Below are positions 1-9,379 of a stretch of DNA of 64,000 nt, in pieces. Under the pieces are notes generated by a model. The model did not search any database. It worked only from the letters and a program-made list of their open reading frames with translations, and was not told the origin of the DNA. The position numbers were made by a program, and so were the translations under genes. How positions within the stretch are numbered: the first letter of the stretch is position 1; every line of letters begins with the position of its first letter. Location of the stretch: NCBI RefSeq assembly GCF_946480385.1, contig NZ_CAMLJP010000012.1, positions 1 through 64,000 of the forward strand. Reading direction: 5' to 3'. This stretch comes from an uncultured Azospirillum sp. (GTDB lineage: Bacteria; Pseudomonadota; Alphaproteobacteria; Azospirillales; Azospirillaceae).

Positions 1-1
1 G

Positions 2-571
2 CTGCCCGACCGCAAGACCCTGCTGCTCGGGCTGCTGGCCGCCCTGTCCTTCATGAGCGAGGGCGCCATCCTCGACTGGAGCGCCATCCACCTGCGCGAC
101 GACCTCGGCGCGCCGTCCTCGGTCGCCGGCATGGGGTTCGGCGTGTTCTGCGGCGCCATGGCGGTGGGACGGTTCAGCGGCGACCGGCTGCGCCACCGCT
201 TCGGCGGGGCGACGCTGATGCGTGGCGGCGGGCTGCTGGCCGCGGCCGGGCTGGGGCTGGTTCTGGCGGGGGGAACGGTCGGGGACGGGCTGCCGCTGCT
301 GGCGATCACCGGATTCGGGCTGACCGGGATCGGCCTGTCGAACGTCGTGCCCGTGCTGTTCAGCACGGCCGGCGCGGCGGAGGGCGGGCATGCCGACCAC
401 TCGGTCGCGGCGGTGACCACCATGGGTTATGCCGGCGTGCTGACCGGTCCGCCGCTGGTCGGCTTCGTCGCCGAAGCGACCAGCCTCGCCACCGCCTTCG
501 CGCTGATCGCGCTGCTGGCGCTGGGGATGGCCGCCGCCGCGGCCCGTGCGGTGCCGCGGCCGGCGGTTTGA
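2..571 (+). CDS. MFS transporter, C-terminal part (5' end outside window)
   Basis: The reading frame is open from base 2 and ends with TGA at 569-571, so only the last ~189 residues are present. The translation is a series of Gly/Ala/Leu-rich hydrophobic helices joined by short basic loops (for example GDRLRHRFGG, the loop type found between helices of major facilitator proteins). The helix near the start contains FMSEGAILDWSAIHLRDDLG, which resembles the middle of sugar/multidrug MFS proteins of the FucP/YbjJ type. The substrate cannot be named. It converges on uppP, 4 bp away. Confidence 0.75.
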   Translation: MPDRKTLLLGLLAALSFMSEGAILDWSAIHLRDDLGAPSSVAGMGFGVFCGAMAVGRFSGDRLRHRFGGATLMRGGGLLAAAGLGLVLAGGTVGDGLPLLAITGFGLTGIGLSNVVPVLFSTAGAAEGGHADHSVAAVTTMGYAGVLTGPPLVGFVAEATSLATAFALIALLALGMAAAAARAVPRPAV

Positions 572-575
572 GGCT

Positions 576-1376
576 TTAGAGATACAGGAAAGCCAGCATG
601 CCGGTGCCGATGGCGATGCGGTACCAGCCGAAGGGGGTGAAGCCGTAGCGGCCGACGAAATCGACCAGCGTCTTCACCACCAACGCCGCTGCGATGAAGG
701 CGGTGACGAAGCCGACCAGGATCAGCAGGCCGCTGTCCAGGCTCATCACCGACCAGTTCTTGTAGAGGTCATACGCGGTGGCGCCGGCCATGGTCGGCAC
801 CGCCAGGAAGAAGGAGAATTCGGCCGCCGTCTTGCGGTCGACGCCCATCAGCAACGCGCCCAGGATGCTGGCGCCCGAGCGCGACACGCCCGGCACCAGC
901 GCCAGGCACTGGCAGAAGCCGATCTTCAGCGCCAGCGGGGCGGGGAAATTCTCGATCTGGTGATAGCGGGCGACCGGGATCAGCCGCTCCACCAGCAGGA
1001 TGGCGACCCCGCCCAGGATCAGCGCGATGCTGACCACGGTGGGGTTGAACAGCACCGCCTTGATGATGCCGTGCAGGCCGGCGCCCAGCACCATCGCCGG
1101 CAGGAAGGCGATCAGCACCGCCATGACGAAGCGCCGCGCCCCCGGATCGTCCTTCAGCCCTGTGGCAACTCGCCACAGCCGGTGGAAATAGACCACGCAG
1201 ATCGCCAGAATGGCGCCGAGCTGGATCACCACCTCGAACACCTTGCCGGGCGGTCCCTGGAAGCCCAGCAGCTCGTCCAGCATGATGAGGTGGCCGGTCG
1301 AGGAGACGGGCAGGAACTCGGTCAGCCCCTCCACCAGCCCCATGAGTGTGGCGTCCAGATATTGATCGATCATCAT
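576..1376 (-). CDS. uppP: Undecaprenyl-diphosphate phosphatase (UppP/BacA)
   Basis: Integral membrane enzyme that dephosphorylates undecaprenyl pyrophosphate and so recycles the lipid carrier for peptidoglycan and other envelope polymers. It has 266 residues, the usual length. Both signature motifs are present: EGLTEFLPVSSTGHL (residues 16-30) and PGVSRSGAS (162-170), which carry the catalytic Glu/Ser/Arg residues known for the family. About eight hydrophobic segments are visible. Translation begins with two consecutive ATG codons (MMIDQ), so the start could be one codon later. It is divergent from gltD across a 385-bp spacer. Confidence 0.95.
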   Translation of the reverse strand: MMIDQYLDATLMGLVEGLTEFLPVSSTGHLIMLDELLGFQGPPGKVFEVVIQLGAILAICVVYFHRLWRVATGLKDDPGARRFVMAVLIAFLPAMVLGAGLHGIIKAVLFNPTVVSIALILGGVAILLVERLIPVARYHQIENFPAPLALKIGFCQCLALVPGVSRSGASILGALLMGVDRKTAAEFSFFLAVPTMAGATAYDLYKNWSVMSLDSGLLILVGFVTAFIAAALVVKTLVDFVGRYGFTPFGWYRIAIGTGMLAFLYL

Positions 1377-1761
1377 CGCGGCACGCAGCCTTCGGCAGGG
1401 TGGATGTTGCGGTGCTTATAGCAGGCCACGGCCTTGCTTGGCGACGGCGAGGGCTCGGTACCCCTATTCGGGCGATAGTCCTGTTTCGAGACTAATTTTC
1501 TGTCTCGTTTTTGTGACACCCTGCCGCCACGCCCACGCATTTCAGCCTTGCGGAGGAAAAGGTCAACAAACCGGACCTATCGGCACTTTTGTGCTTTCAC
1601 GGGCTGATCGCATGCGTTATATGACGAGCGTCCGCCACTTTGCGGACGTTCGATTTCAACCCAGCCGGTCGGTGTAGGCCAACGCCGCAGCCTCCGGTCA
1701 GGCCCAGCAAGGCGATGCCCCGAGACAGACGGCGGGGCCGCGAAGCGAAGGAGCAGACGTC
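1377..1761. promoter_or_regulatory. Spacer between divergent uppP and gltD
   Basis: A 385-bp non-coding stretch that must hold the promoters for uppP (leftward) and gltDB (rightward). It has a T-rich, lower-GC patch at about 1490-1520 that is a plausible promoter area. An inverted repeat lies at 1626-1635 and 1642-1651 (GAGCGTCCGC / GCGGACGTTC, 6-base loop). In RNA this would be a 10-bp stem with one G-U pair, located in the probable gltD leader about 110 nt before the start codon. No run of T follows, so it is not a standard terminator. A sigma-54 site was looked for but the only candidate has the wrong spacing. Confidence 0.45.
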
Positions 1762-3210
1762 ATGGCGAACCAGAAAATGTTGGGCTTCGTGCACACCGCG
1801 CAGAAGATGCCCGACAAGCGGTCTGCCGCCGACCGCCGCCAGGACTTCGCGGAGATCTACGCCCGCTTCAGCGACGAGCGCGCTGCTGAGCAGGCCAACC
1901 GCTGCTCGCAGTGCGGCGTTCCCTTCTGCCAGGTGCATTGCCCGGTCTCCAACAACATCCCGGACTGGCTGAAGCTGACCGCCGAGGGGCGTCTGGAGGA
2001 GGCTTACGAGGTCTCCCAGGCCACCAACAACTTCCCCGAAATCTGCGGCCGCATCTGCCCGCAGGACCGCCTGTGCGAGGGCAACTGCGTCATCGAGCAG
2101 TCGACCCACGGCGCCGTCACCATCGGCTCGGTCGAGAAGTACATCAACGACACCGCCTGGGAGAACGGCTGGGTCAAGCCGCGCAAGCCGGCCCGTGAAC
2201 TCGGCCTGTCGGTCGGCGTGATCGGCGCCGGCCCGGCCGGCCTCGCCGCCGCCGAGGAGCTGCGCGCCAAGGGCTACGAGGTCCATGTCTACGACCGCTA
2301 CGACCGCATGGGCGGCCTGCTGGTCTACGGCATCCCCGGCTTCAAGCTGGAGAAGGACGTCGTCGCCCGCCGCGTCCAGCGTCTGGCCGATGCCGGCGTC
2401 ATCTTCCATTCCAACTTCGAGGTCGGCCGCGACGCCACCCTGGCCGAGCTGCGCGAGCGCCACGTCACCATCCTGGTCGCCACCGGCGTCTACAAGGCCC
2501 GCGACATCAAGGCCCCCGGCTCGGGGCTGAAGAACATCGTGCCGGCGCTGGACTACCTGACCACCTCCAACCGCGTCGGCCTGGGCGACTCCGTCGAGGC
2601 TTACGAGGACGGCTCGCTGAACGCCGCCGGCAAGAAGGTGGTGGTGCTGGGCGGCGGCGACACCGCGATGGACTGCGTGCGCACGGCGATCCGCCAGGGT
2701 GCGACCTCCGTCAAGTGCCTGTACCGCCGCGACCGCAAGAACATGCCGGGCTCGCAGCGCGAAGTGGCGCATGCCGAGGAAGAGGGCGTCGAGTTCGTCT
2801 GGCAGGCCGCGCCTGAGGCCTTCACCGGCGACGACGTGGTGACCGGCGTCCGCGCCGTCCGCATCCATCTGGGTGTCGCCGACGCCACCGGCCGCCAGAC
2901 CCCGCAGGTGATCGAGGGCTCCGAGTTCACCGAGCCGGCCGACCTCGTCATCAAGGCTCTCGGCTTCGAGCCGGAGGATCTGCCGGGCATGTTCGGGTCG
3001 CCGGACCTGACCGTCACCCGCTGGGGCACGCTGCTGGTCGACCACCGCACCAAGATGACCAGCCTGGACGGCGTCTTCGCCGCCGGCGACATCGTCCGCG
3101 GCGCCTCGCTGGTGGTGTGGGCCATCCGCGACGGCCGCGACGCCGCCGACGCGATGCACGCCTACGCCCAGACCGTCGGCGCGCCCAAGCTGGCCGTCGC
3201 GGCCGAGTAA
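1762..3210 (+). CDS. gltD: NADPH-dependent glutamate synthase small (beta) subunit
   Basis: Beta subunit of GOGAT. It oxidises NADPH on FAD and passes electrons through iron-sulfur clusters to GltB, which makes two glutamates from glutamine and 2-oxoglutarate. At 482 residues it has the same length I recall for Azospirillum brasilense GltD. Two N-terminal Cys groups (48, 51, 56, 60 and 95, 99, 105, 109) are the cluster ligands. A FAD Rossmann motif GVIGAGPAGLAAAEEL follows at 152-167, and an NADPH motif VVVLGGGDTAMD at about 293-304. The gene lies upstream of gltB (97-bp gap), the gltD-gltB order known in Azospirillum and the reverse of enterobacteria. The AAGGAG-like sequence before ATG 1762 supports the start. 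Confidence 0.97.
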   Translation: MANQKMLGFVHTAQKMPDKRSAADRRQDFAEIYARFSDERAAEQANRCSQCGVPFCQVHCPVSNNIPDWLKLTAEGRLEEAYEVSQATNNFPEICGRICPQDRLCEGNCVIEQSTHGAVTIGSVEKYINDTAWENGWVKPRKPARELGLSVGVIGAGPAGLAAAEELRAKGYEVHVYDRYDRMGGLLVYGIPGFKLEKDVVARRVQRLADAGVIFHSNFEVGRDATLAELRERHVTILVATGVYKARDIKAPGSGLKNIVPALDYLTTSNRVGLGDSVEAYEDGSLNAAGKKVVVLGGGDTAMDCVRTAIRQGATSVKCLYRRDRKNMPGSQREVAHAEEEGVEFVWQAAPEAFTGDDVVTGVRAVRIHLGVADATGRQTPQVIEGSEFTEPADLVIKALGFEPEDLPGMFGSPDLTVTRWGTLLVDHRTKMTSLDGVFAAGDIVRGASLVVWAIRDGRDAADAMHAYAQTVGAPKLAVAAE

Positions 3211-3306
3211 GGCTCTTCTTCTCTCCACTATCAGAACACCGTCTACCCCAGGGGGCCTTCCCTTCGGCCCCCCAGGTCAACGTCCAGACTGTGAAAGGGT
3301 CGTTCC

Positions 3307-6300
3307 ATGACCACCGAGTTGAACCAGGGTGAGCAGTTCGTCGCCGATTTCCGCGCCAACGCCGCGGCGCTGACCACTGCGCACGCCTACAATCCGGCCG
3401 ACGAGCACGACGCCTGCGGCGTCGGCTTCATCGCCGCGATCGACGGCAAGCCCCGCCGTTCGGTGGTCGAGAAAGGCATCGAGGCCCTGAAGGCGGTCTG
3501 GCACCGCGGCGCGGTGGACGCCGACGGCAAGACCGGCGACGGCGCCGGCATCCATGTCCAGGTGCCGCAGAAGTTCTTCAAGGACCACGTCAAGGTCATC
3601 GGCCACACCCCGCCGGAGAACAATCTGGCGGTCGGTCAGGTCTTCCTGCCGCGCATCAGCCTGGACGCCCAGGAAGCCTGCCGCTGCATCGTCGAGACCG
3701 AGATCCTGGCCTTCGGCTACTACATCTATGGCTGGCGTCAGGTGCCGATCAACGTCGACATCATCGGCGAGAAGGCCAACGCGACCCGGCCCGAGATCGA
3801 GCAGATCATCATCGGCAACAGCAAGGGCGTGTCGGACGAGCAGTTCGAACTCGACCTCTACATCATCCGCCGCCGGATCGAGAAGGCGGTGCATGGCGAG
3901 CAGATCAACGACTTCTACATCTGCTCGCTGTCGGCGCGCTCGATCATCTACAAGGGCATGTTCCTGGCCGAACAGCTGTCCACCTTCTATCCGGACCTGA
4001 CCGACGACCGTTTCGAGTCGTCCTTCGCCATCTACCACCAGCGCTATTCGACCAACACCTTCCCGACCTGGCCGCTGGCCCAGCCCTTCCGCATGCTCGC
4101 CCACAACGGCGAGATCAACACGCTGAAGGGCAACGTCAACTGGATGAAGGCGCACGAGACGCGGATGGAGCATCCGGTGTTCGGCGCCAACATGGGCGAC
4201 CTGAAGCCGGTGATCGGCGTCGGCCTGTCCGACTCCGGTGCGCTCGACACCGTGTTCGAGGTGATGGTCCGCGCCGGCCGCACCGCGCCGATGGTCAAGA
4301 TGATGCTGGTGCCGCAGGCGCTGACCAGCTCGCAGACCACGCCGGACAATCACAAGGCGCTGATCGCCTACTGCAACTCGGTGATGGAGCCGTGGGACGG
4401 CCCGGCCGCGCTCGCCATGACCGACGGCCGCTGGGTCGTCGGCGGCATGGACCGCAACGGCCTGCGCCCGATGCGCTACACCATCACCACCGACGGCCTG
4501 ATCATCGCCGGCTCCGAGACCGGCATGGTCAAGATCGAGGAGAACCAGGTGATCGAGAAGGGCCGCCTCGGCCCGGGCGAGATGATCGCCGTCGACCTGC
4601 AGGCCGGCAAGCTGTTCCACGACCGTGAGCTGAAGGACCATCTGGCCTCCCAGAAGCCCTGGGGCCAGTGGGTCAAGAACACCACGCACCTGGACGAGCT
4701 GGTCAAGACCGCCTCGCTGAAGGGCGAGCCGTCTGACATGGAGAAGGAGGAGCTGCGCCGTCGCCAGATGGCCTTCGGCCTCGCCATGGAAGACATGGAG
4801 CTGATCCTCCACCCGATGGCGGAGGACGGCAAGGAAGCCGTCGGCTCGATGGGCGACGACAGCCCGATCGCCGTGCTGTCGGACAAGTACCGCGGCCTGC
4901 ACCACTTCTTCCGCCAGAACTTCTCCCAGGTCACCAATCCGCCGATCGACAGCTTGCGCGAGCGCCGGGTGATGAGCCTGAAGACGCGGCTTGGCAACCT
5001 CGGCAACATCCTGGACGAGGATGAGAGCCAGACCCGGTTGCTGCAACTCGACAGCCCGGTGCTGACCACCGCCGAATTCCACGCCATGCGGGAGTATATG
5101 GGCGAGACGGCGGCGGTGATCGACGCCACCTTCCCGGTCGATGCCGGCCCCGACGCGCTGCGCGACGCCCTGCGCCGCATCCGCCAGGAGGCGGAGGACG
5201 CCGTGCGCGGCGGTGCCAACCACGTCATCCTGACCGACGAGGCGATGGGCCCGGCCCGCGCCGCCATCCCGGCCATCCTGGCGACTGGTGCGGTCCACAC
5301 CCACCTGATCCGCTCCAACCTGCGCACCTTCACCTCGCTGAACCTGCGCACGGCGGAATGCCTGGACACCCATTACTTCGCGGTGCTGATCGGCGTCGGC
5401 GCCACCACCGTCAACGCCTATCTGGCGCAGGAAGCGGTGGCCGAGCGCCAGCGCCGCGGCCTGCTCGGTTCGCTGTCGCTGGAAAAGGCGATGACGAACT
5501 ACAAGAAGGCCATCGACGACGGCCTGCTGAAGATCATGTCCAAGATGGGCATCTCGGTCATCAGCAGCTACCGCGGCGGCGGCAACTTCGAGGCCATCGG
5601 CCTCAGCCGCGCCCTGGTCGCGGAACATTTCCCGGCGATGGTCAGCCGCATCTCCGGCATCGGCCTGAACGGCATCCAGAAGAAGGTCCTGGAGCAGCAC
5701 GCGCTGGCCTATGCCGGCGAGGCGCTGCCCCTGCCGGTCGGCGGCTTCTACCGCTTCCGCAAGTCGGGCGACCGCCATGGCTGGGAGGGTGGGATCATCC
5801 ACACCCTGCAGCAGGCCGTCACCAACGACAGCTACACCACCTTCAAGAAGTACTCGGAGCAGGTGAACAAGCGGCCGCCGATGCAGCTGCGCGACCTGCT
5901 GGAGTTCCGCACCACCAAGGCCGCCGTCCCGGTGGACGAGGTGGAGAGCATCACCGCCATCCGGAAGCGCTTCATCACGCCGGGCATGTCGATGGGCGCC
6001 CTGTCGCCCGAGGCGCACGGCACGCTGAACGTCGCGATGAACCGTATCGGCGCCAAGTCCGACTCGGGCGAGGGCGGCGAGGATCCGGCGCGCTTCCGTC
6101 CCGACAAGAATGGCGACAACTGGAACTCCGCCATCAAGCAGGTGGCGTCGGGCCGCTTCGGCGTCACCGCCGAGTACCTGAACCAGTGCCGCGAGCTGGA
6201 GATCAAGGTCGCCCAGGGCGCCAAGCCCGGCGAAGGCGGCCAGCTGCCCGGCTTCAAGGTGACGGAGATGATCGCGCGGCTGCGTCACTCGACGCCGGGC

Positions 6301-7854
6301 GTCATGCTGATCAGCCCGCCGCCGCACCACGACATCTACTCGATCGAGGATCTGGCGCAGCTCATCTATGACCTGAAGCAGATCAACCCGGACGCCAAGG
6401 TCACGGTGAAGCTGGTCAGCCGGTCAGGCATCGGCACCATCGCCGCCGGCGTGGCGAAGGCCAACGCCGACATCATCCTGATCTCCGGCAACTCCGGCGG
6501 CACCGGCGCCAGCCCGCAGACCTCGATCAAGTTCGCCGGCCTGCCCTGGGAAATGGGCCTGTCGGAGGTCCATCAGGTCCTGACGCTGAACAAGCTGCGC
6601 CACCGCGTGCGGCTGCGCACCGACGGCGGCCTGAAGACCGGCCGCGACATCGTCATCGCCGCCATGCTGGGCGCGGAAGAGTTCGGCATCGGCACCGCCA
6701 GCCTGATCGCCATGGGCTGCATCATGGTCCGGCAGTGCCATTCCAACACCTGCCCGGTCGGCGTCTGCGTCCAGGACGAGAAGCTGCGCGAGAAGTTCGT
6801 CGGCACGCCGGAGAAGGTCGTCAACCTCTTCACCTTCCTGGCCGAAGAGGTCCGCGAGATCCTGGCCCGCCTGGGCTTCCGCTCGCTGACCGAGGTGATC
6901 GGCCGCACCGACCTGCTGCATCAGGTCAGCCGCGGCGGCGCCCACCTCGACGACCTCGACCTCAACCCGCTGCTGGCCCAGGTCGATCCGGGCGAGAACG
7001 CGCGCTACTGCACGCTCCAGGGCCGCAACGAGGTGCCGGACACGCTGGACGCCCGCATCGTCGCCGACGCCCGCCCGCTGTTCGAGGAAGGCGAGAAGAT
7101 GCAGCTCGCCTACAACGCCCGCAACACGCAGCGCGCCATCGGCACGCGGCTGTCCTCGATGGTGACGCGGAAGTTCGGCATGTTCGGGCTGCAGCCCGGC
7201 CACATCACCGTCCGCCTGCGCGGCACCGCCGGCCAGTCCCTGGGCGCCTTCGCGGTCCAGGGCATCAAGCTGGAGGTGATGGGCGACGCCAACGACTATG
7301 TCGGCAAGGGCCTGTCGGGCGGAACCATCGTCGTCCGTCCGGCGACCAGCAGCCCGCTGGAGTCGAACAAGAACACCATCATCGGCAACACGGTGCTGTA
7401 CGGCGCCACCGCCGGCAAGCTGTTCGCCGCCGGTCAGGCCGGTGAGCGGTTCGCGGTGCGCAACTCCGGCGCCACCGTGGTGGTGGAGGGCTGCGGCTCC
7501 AACGGCTGCGAGTATATGACGGGCGGCACGGCGGTCATCCTGGGCAAGGTCGGCGACAACTTCGCCGCCGGCATGACCGGGGGCATGGCCTACCTGTACG
7601 ATCCGGAGGACTCGCTGCCGCTGCACATCAACGAGGAAAGCGTCATCTTCCAGCGGATCGAGGTGCCCCATTACGAGGCCCAGCTCCGCGCCCTGATCGA
7701 GGAGCACGTCGCCGAGACGCAGAGCCGTTTCGCCGCCGAGATCCTCAACGACTGGGAACGTGAACTCGGCCACTTCTGGCAGGTGGTTCCGAAGGAGATG
7801 CTGCACCGTCTGGCCGTGCCGGTGACCCTGCCGCGCGCCATCCCGGCGGAGTGA
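3307..7854 (+). CDS. gltB: Glutamate synthase large (alpha) subunit precursor
   Basis: Alpha subunit of GOGAT, 1515 residues. Domain order: class II glutamine amidotransferase, central linker, FMN/2-oxoglutarate synthase domain, and a C-terminal beta-helix domain (GXXGG repeats around residues 1290-1430). Cys37, in HDACGVGF, is the amidotransferase nucleophile. The 36 residues before it are the propeptide removed in the mature Azospirillum enzyme. The 3Fe-4S cysteines lie at 1138, 1144 and 1149 (GCIMVRQCHSNTCPVG), exactly 36 more than the mature-protein numbering known for A. brasilense. Start codon ATG follows GAAAGG. Expressed with gltD; a strong hairpin terminator lies 61 bp after the stop. 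Confidence 0.98.
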   Translation: MTTELNQGEQFVADFRANAAALTTAHAYNPADEHDACGVGFIAAIDGKPRRSVVEKGIEALKAVWHRGAVDADGKTGDGAGIHVQVPQKFFKDHVKVIGHTPPENNLAVGQVFLPRISLDAQEACRCIVETEILAFGYYIYGWRQVPINVDIIGEKANATRPEIEQIIIGNSKGVSDEQFELDLYIIRRRIEKAVHGEQINDFYICSLSARSIIYKGMFLAEQLSTFYPDLTDDRFESSFAIYHQRYSTNTFPTWPLAQPFRMLAHNGEINTLKGNVNWMKAHETRMEHPVFGANMGDLKPVIGVGLSDSGALDTVFEVMVRAGRTAPMVKMMLVPQALTSSQTTPDNHKALIAYCNSVMEPWDGPAALAMTDGRWVVGGMDRNGLRPMRYTITTDGLIIAGSETGMVKIEENQVIEKGRLGPGEMIAVDLQAGKLFHDRELKDHLASQKPWGQWVKNTTHLDELVKTASLKGEPSDMEKEELRRRQMAFGLAMEDMELILHPMAEDGKEAVGSMGDDSPIAVLSDKYRGLHHFFRQNFSQVTNPPIDSLRERRVMSLKTRLGNLGNILDEDESQTRLLQLDSPVLTTAEFHAMREYMGETAAVIDATFPVDAGPDALRDALRRIRQEAEDAVRGGANHVILTDEAMGPARAAIPAILATGAVHTHLIRSNLRTFTSLNLRTAECLDTHYFAVLIGVGATTVNAYLAQEAVAERQRRGLLGSLSLEKAMTNYKKAIDDGLLKIMSKMGISVISSYRGGGNFEAIGLSRALVAEHFPAMVSRISGIGLNGIQKKVLEQHALAYAGEALPLPVGGFYRFRKSGDRHGWEGGIIHTLQQAVTNDSYTTFKKYSEQVNKRPPMQLRDLLEFRTTKAAVPVDEVESITAIRKRFITPGMSMGALSPEAHGTLNVAMNRIGAKSDSGEGGEDPARFRPDKNGDNWNSAIKQVASGRFGVTAEYLNQCRELEIKVAQGAKPGEGGQLPGFKVTEMIARLRHSTPGVMLISPPPHHDIYSIEDLAQLIYDLKQINPDAKVTVKLVSRSGIGTIAAGVAKANADIILISGNSGGTGASPQTSIKFAGLPWEMGLSEVHQVLTLNKLRHRVRLRTDGGLKTGRDIVIAAMLGAEEFGIGTASLIAMGCIMVRQCHSNTCPVGVCVQDEKLREKFVGTPEKVVNLFTFLAEEVREILARLGFRSLTEVIGRTDLLHQVSRGGAHLDDLDLNPLLAQVDPGENARYCTLQGRNEVPDTLDARIVADARPLFEEGEKMQLAYNARNTQRAIGTRLSSMVTRKFGMFGLQPGHITVRLRGTAGQSLGAFAVQGIKLEVMGDANDYVGKGLSGGTIVVRPATSSPLESNKNTIIGNTVLYGATAGKLFAAGQAGERFAVRNSGATVVVEGCGSNGCEYMTGGTAVILGKVGDNFAAGMTGGMAYLYDPEDSLPLHINEESVIFQRIEVPHYEAQLRALIEEHVAETQSRFAAEILNDWERELGHFWQVVPKEMLHRLAVPVTLPRAIPAE

Positions 7855-7869
7855 ATACGGCCCTCTCCT

Positions 7870-7899
7870 CTCACCCTCTCCCGGGACGGGAGAGGGAGT
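7870..7899. repeat. Short palindromic intergenic repeat (CCCTCTCCCG / CGGGAGAGGG)
   Basis: The segment contains CACCCTCTCCCGGGACGGGA followed by GAGGGAG, an inverted repeat around a GGA loop. The same core (CCCGGGACGGGAGAGGGAG) recurs at about 33777-33796 and in degenerate form at about 33560-33588, always in or at the edge of intergenic DNA. It looks like a REP-type dispersed palindrome. Confidence 0.55.
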
Positions 7900-7914
7900 C
7901 GAGGTTCAAACATG

Positions 7915-7953
7915 AAAACGGCGCGCCATCCGGCAGGACGGCGCGCCGTTTTT
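7915..7953 (+). terminator. Rho-independent terminator of the gltDB operon
   Basis: A perfect stem AAAACGGCGCGCC / GGCGCGCCGTTTT with a 12-base loop, followed on the + strand by TTTTTCTTTT. The A-run on the 5' side also gives it a T-tract on the other strand, so it may terminate the convergent GNAT/GST transcript too. Confidence 0.9.
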
Positions 7954-7967
7954 CTTTTGCAGTTGCG

Positions 7968-8510
7968 TCAGCCGGCGGTCGGGGACAGCTCCAGCACCAT
8001 GACGACGCTGTCGAACTGGACACCCGGCGCCAGGATCACCGACCGGCTGCCGACGGGGCGGAAGCCGGCCGACGCATAGAAGCGCTCGGCGACGAGGCTC
8101 GACAGGCATTCCAGTCGGCGGACACCGGCAACCCCGGCCTCCTCGATGCAGCGGCCGAGAAGCGCGGTGCCGACACCCCGGCGCAGGTAACCGGGATGGG
8201 TGGCGAAATGCCGGATGTGGCCCACCGTCGGGTCGACCGGCTGGCAGGGCGGCCCCGGCGGCTCGCGGGTCCAGCCGCCGCAGCCGACAATGGCGCTCTC
8301 CGCGGCGCCGTCATCCGCCACCGCCAGATGATAGGTGCCCGACCGCAGCAGCAGCGGGTTGGCCTTCATCATCGCCGGCAGGGCGCGGTCCAGCACGTCG
8401 GCCGGATAGCCGGCCGCCATCAGCGGCGGGTAGGACGCCCGCAGCAGTTCGCCGACCGCCTCGGCATCCTCCGGCTGCGCCGGCCGGATGGTGACGCCGG
8501 GATGGCTCAC
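7968..8510 (-). CDS. GNAT-family N-acetyltransferase
   Basis: 180 residues with GTG start. The N-terminus VTIRPAQPEDAEAVGELLRA is the beta1-alpha1 of the GNAT fold, and HFATHPGYLRRGVGTALLGR (about residues 84-103) contains the acetyl-CoA pyrophosphate loop (R/Q-x-x-G-x-G/A, here RRGVGTA). The C-terminal FYASAGFRPVGSR is the typical GNAT strand/helix that closes the fold. The GTG overlaps the stop of the upstream GST gene as GTGA, so the two are probably translationally coupled. The same frame is open further upstream through the GST gene, but that part is an out-of-frame shadow. Substrate unknown. Confidence 0.88.
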   Translation of the reverse strand: MSHPGVTIRPAQPEDAEAVGELLRASYPPLMAAGYPADVLDRALPAMMKANPLLLRSGTYHLAVADDGAAESAIVGCGGWTREPPGPPCQPVDPTVGHIRHFATHPGYLRRGVGTALLGRCIEEAGVAGVRRLECLSSLVAERFYASAGFRPVGSRSVILAPGVQFDSVVMVLELSPTAG

Positions 8511-9157
8511 GGCTCGAATTCCCACGGCTCGTCCTTGGCCGCCGCGATCCAGTCCCGCATCGCCGGCAGGGCCAGCACCGCGTCCATATAGGCGCGCGAC
8601 TCGGGCGTCACCGCGACGCCATAGGTCTCCAGCCGCGTCACCACCGGGGCGAACATGGCGTCGGCGATGGTGAAGGCGCCGAACAGGAACGGCCCGCCCG
8701 CCGCCTTGCCGAAGCGGGCGCGGGCGTCGGCCCACAGCGCCTGGATCCGGGCGATATCGGCGGCGGTCGCTTCGGTCATGCCCTGGCCCTTGCGGTCGCG
8801 CTTGAGGTCCATCGACATGGTGCTGCGCAGGGAGACGAAGCCGGAATGCATCTCCGCCGACACCGCCCGCGCCACCGCGCGTGCCGCCCGGTCCGCCGGC
8901 CACAGCCGGACCTCGGGCGCCAGCTCCGCCACATACTCGCAGATCGCCAGCGAATCCCAGACGGTCAGGCCGTTGTGGATCAGGGACGGCACGCGGCCCG
9001 ACGGCGAATGCTCGGCGATGCGCGCGGCGGTGTCGGGCTGACGCAGGGGGATGACGGTTTCGGCAAAGCTCAGCCCGGCCTGCTTGAGCGCCAGCCAGGG
9101 GCGCAGCGACCAGGATGAATAAGTCTTGTTCCCAATCACCAGAGTCAGGTCGGACAT
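8507..9157 (-). CDS. Glutathione S-transferase family protein
   Basis: 216 residues with an N-terminal thioredoxin-like GST domain (LVIGNKTYSSWSLRPWLALK, with the Ser-rich active-site loop; SGRVPSLIHNG contains the cis-Pro and V-P-S-L glutathione-binding motif) and an all-helical C-terminal domain from about residue 90 (PFLFGAFTIADAMFAPVV is the N-capping box). It probably conjugates or reduces an electrophile with glutathione in the cytoplasm. First gene of a two-gene operon with the GNAT protein. Its physiological substrate cannot be inferred. Confidence 0.93.
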   Translation of the reverse strand: MSDLTLVIGNKTYSSWSLRPWLALKQAGLSFAETVIPLRQPDTAARIAEHSPSGRVPSLIHNGLTVWDSLAICEYVAELAPEVRLWPADRAARAVARAVSAEMHSGFVSLRSTMSMDLKRDRKGQGMTEATAADIARIQALWADARARFGKAAGGPFLFGAFTIADAMFAPVVTRLETYGVAVTPESRAYMDAVLALPAMRDWIAAAKDEPWEFEP

Positions 9158-9379
9158 CGGGCTTCACCTTTCAGAACACGCATCTGCGGGGGCGTGAGCA
9201 TGACCCGCCACCGGGACCGTAGCAAGCCCTCCGGTTGCGCCGGGACAAGCATTTGCCCCATCCGCGCGACAATGCCTTTCCTGGCATGTCTTCGGAGCGG
9301 ATGTATTGTACGACTGGTTGGGCGGGAGGACTGTCCATCCGCGACATGAATCGATCTCTTACGTCACGCGAGGCACTCC
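9158..9379. other. Non-coding stretch upstream of GST gene
   Basis: About 220 bp with no credible gene on either strand. It must contain the leftward promoter of the GST-GNAT operon. GC content falls to the right of about 9230, where the accessory-looking patch begins. Confidence 0.5.

Noticed and set aside
1580..1600. Possible sigma-54 promoter (GGCACTTTTGTGC) upstream of gltD
   Set aside because: GG to GC spacing is 9, not the required 10, and the flanking bases do not fit the consensus.
1597..3228. 543-codon open frame antisense to gltD
   Set aside because: Same reason: antisense shadow with low-complexity Arg/Gly/Val/Asp composition and no ribosome-binding site.
3277..6330. 1017-codon open frame antisense to gltB
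   Set aside because: Shadow of very GC-rich coding DNA; translation is Arg/His/Ala/Gly-rich with no domain, and gltB is beyond doubt.
7968..9167. 399-codon frame covering both the GNAT gene and the GST gene
   Set aside because: Only its last 180 codons encode GNAT; the rest is out of frame with the GST gene and low-complexity.
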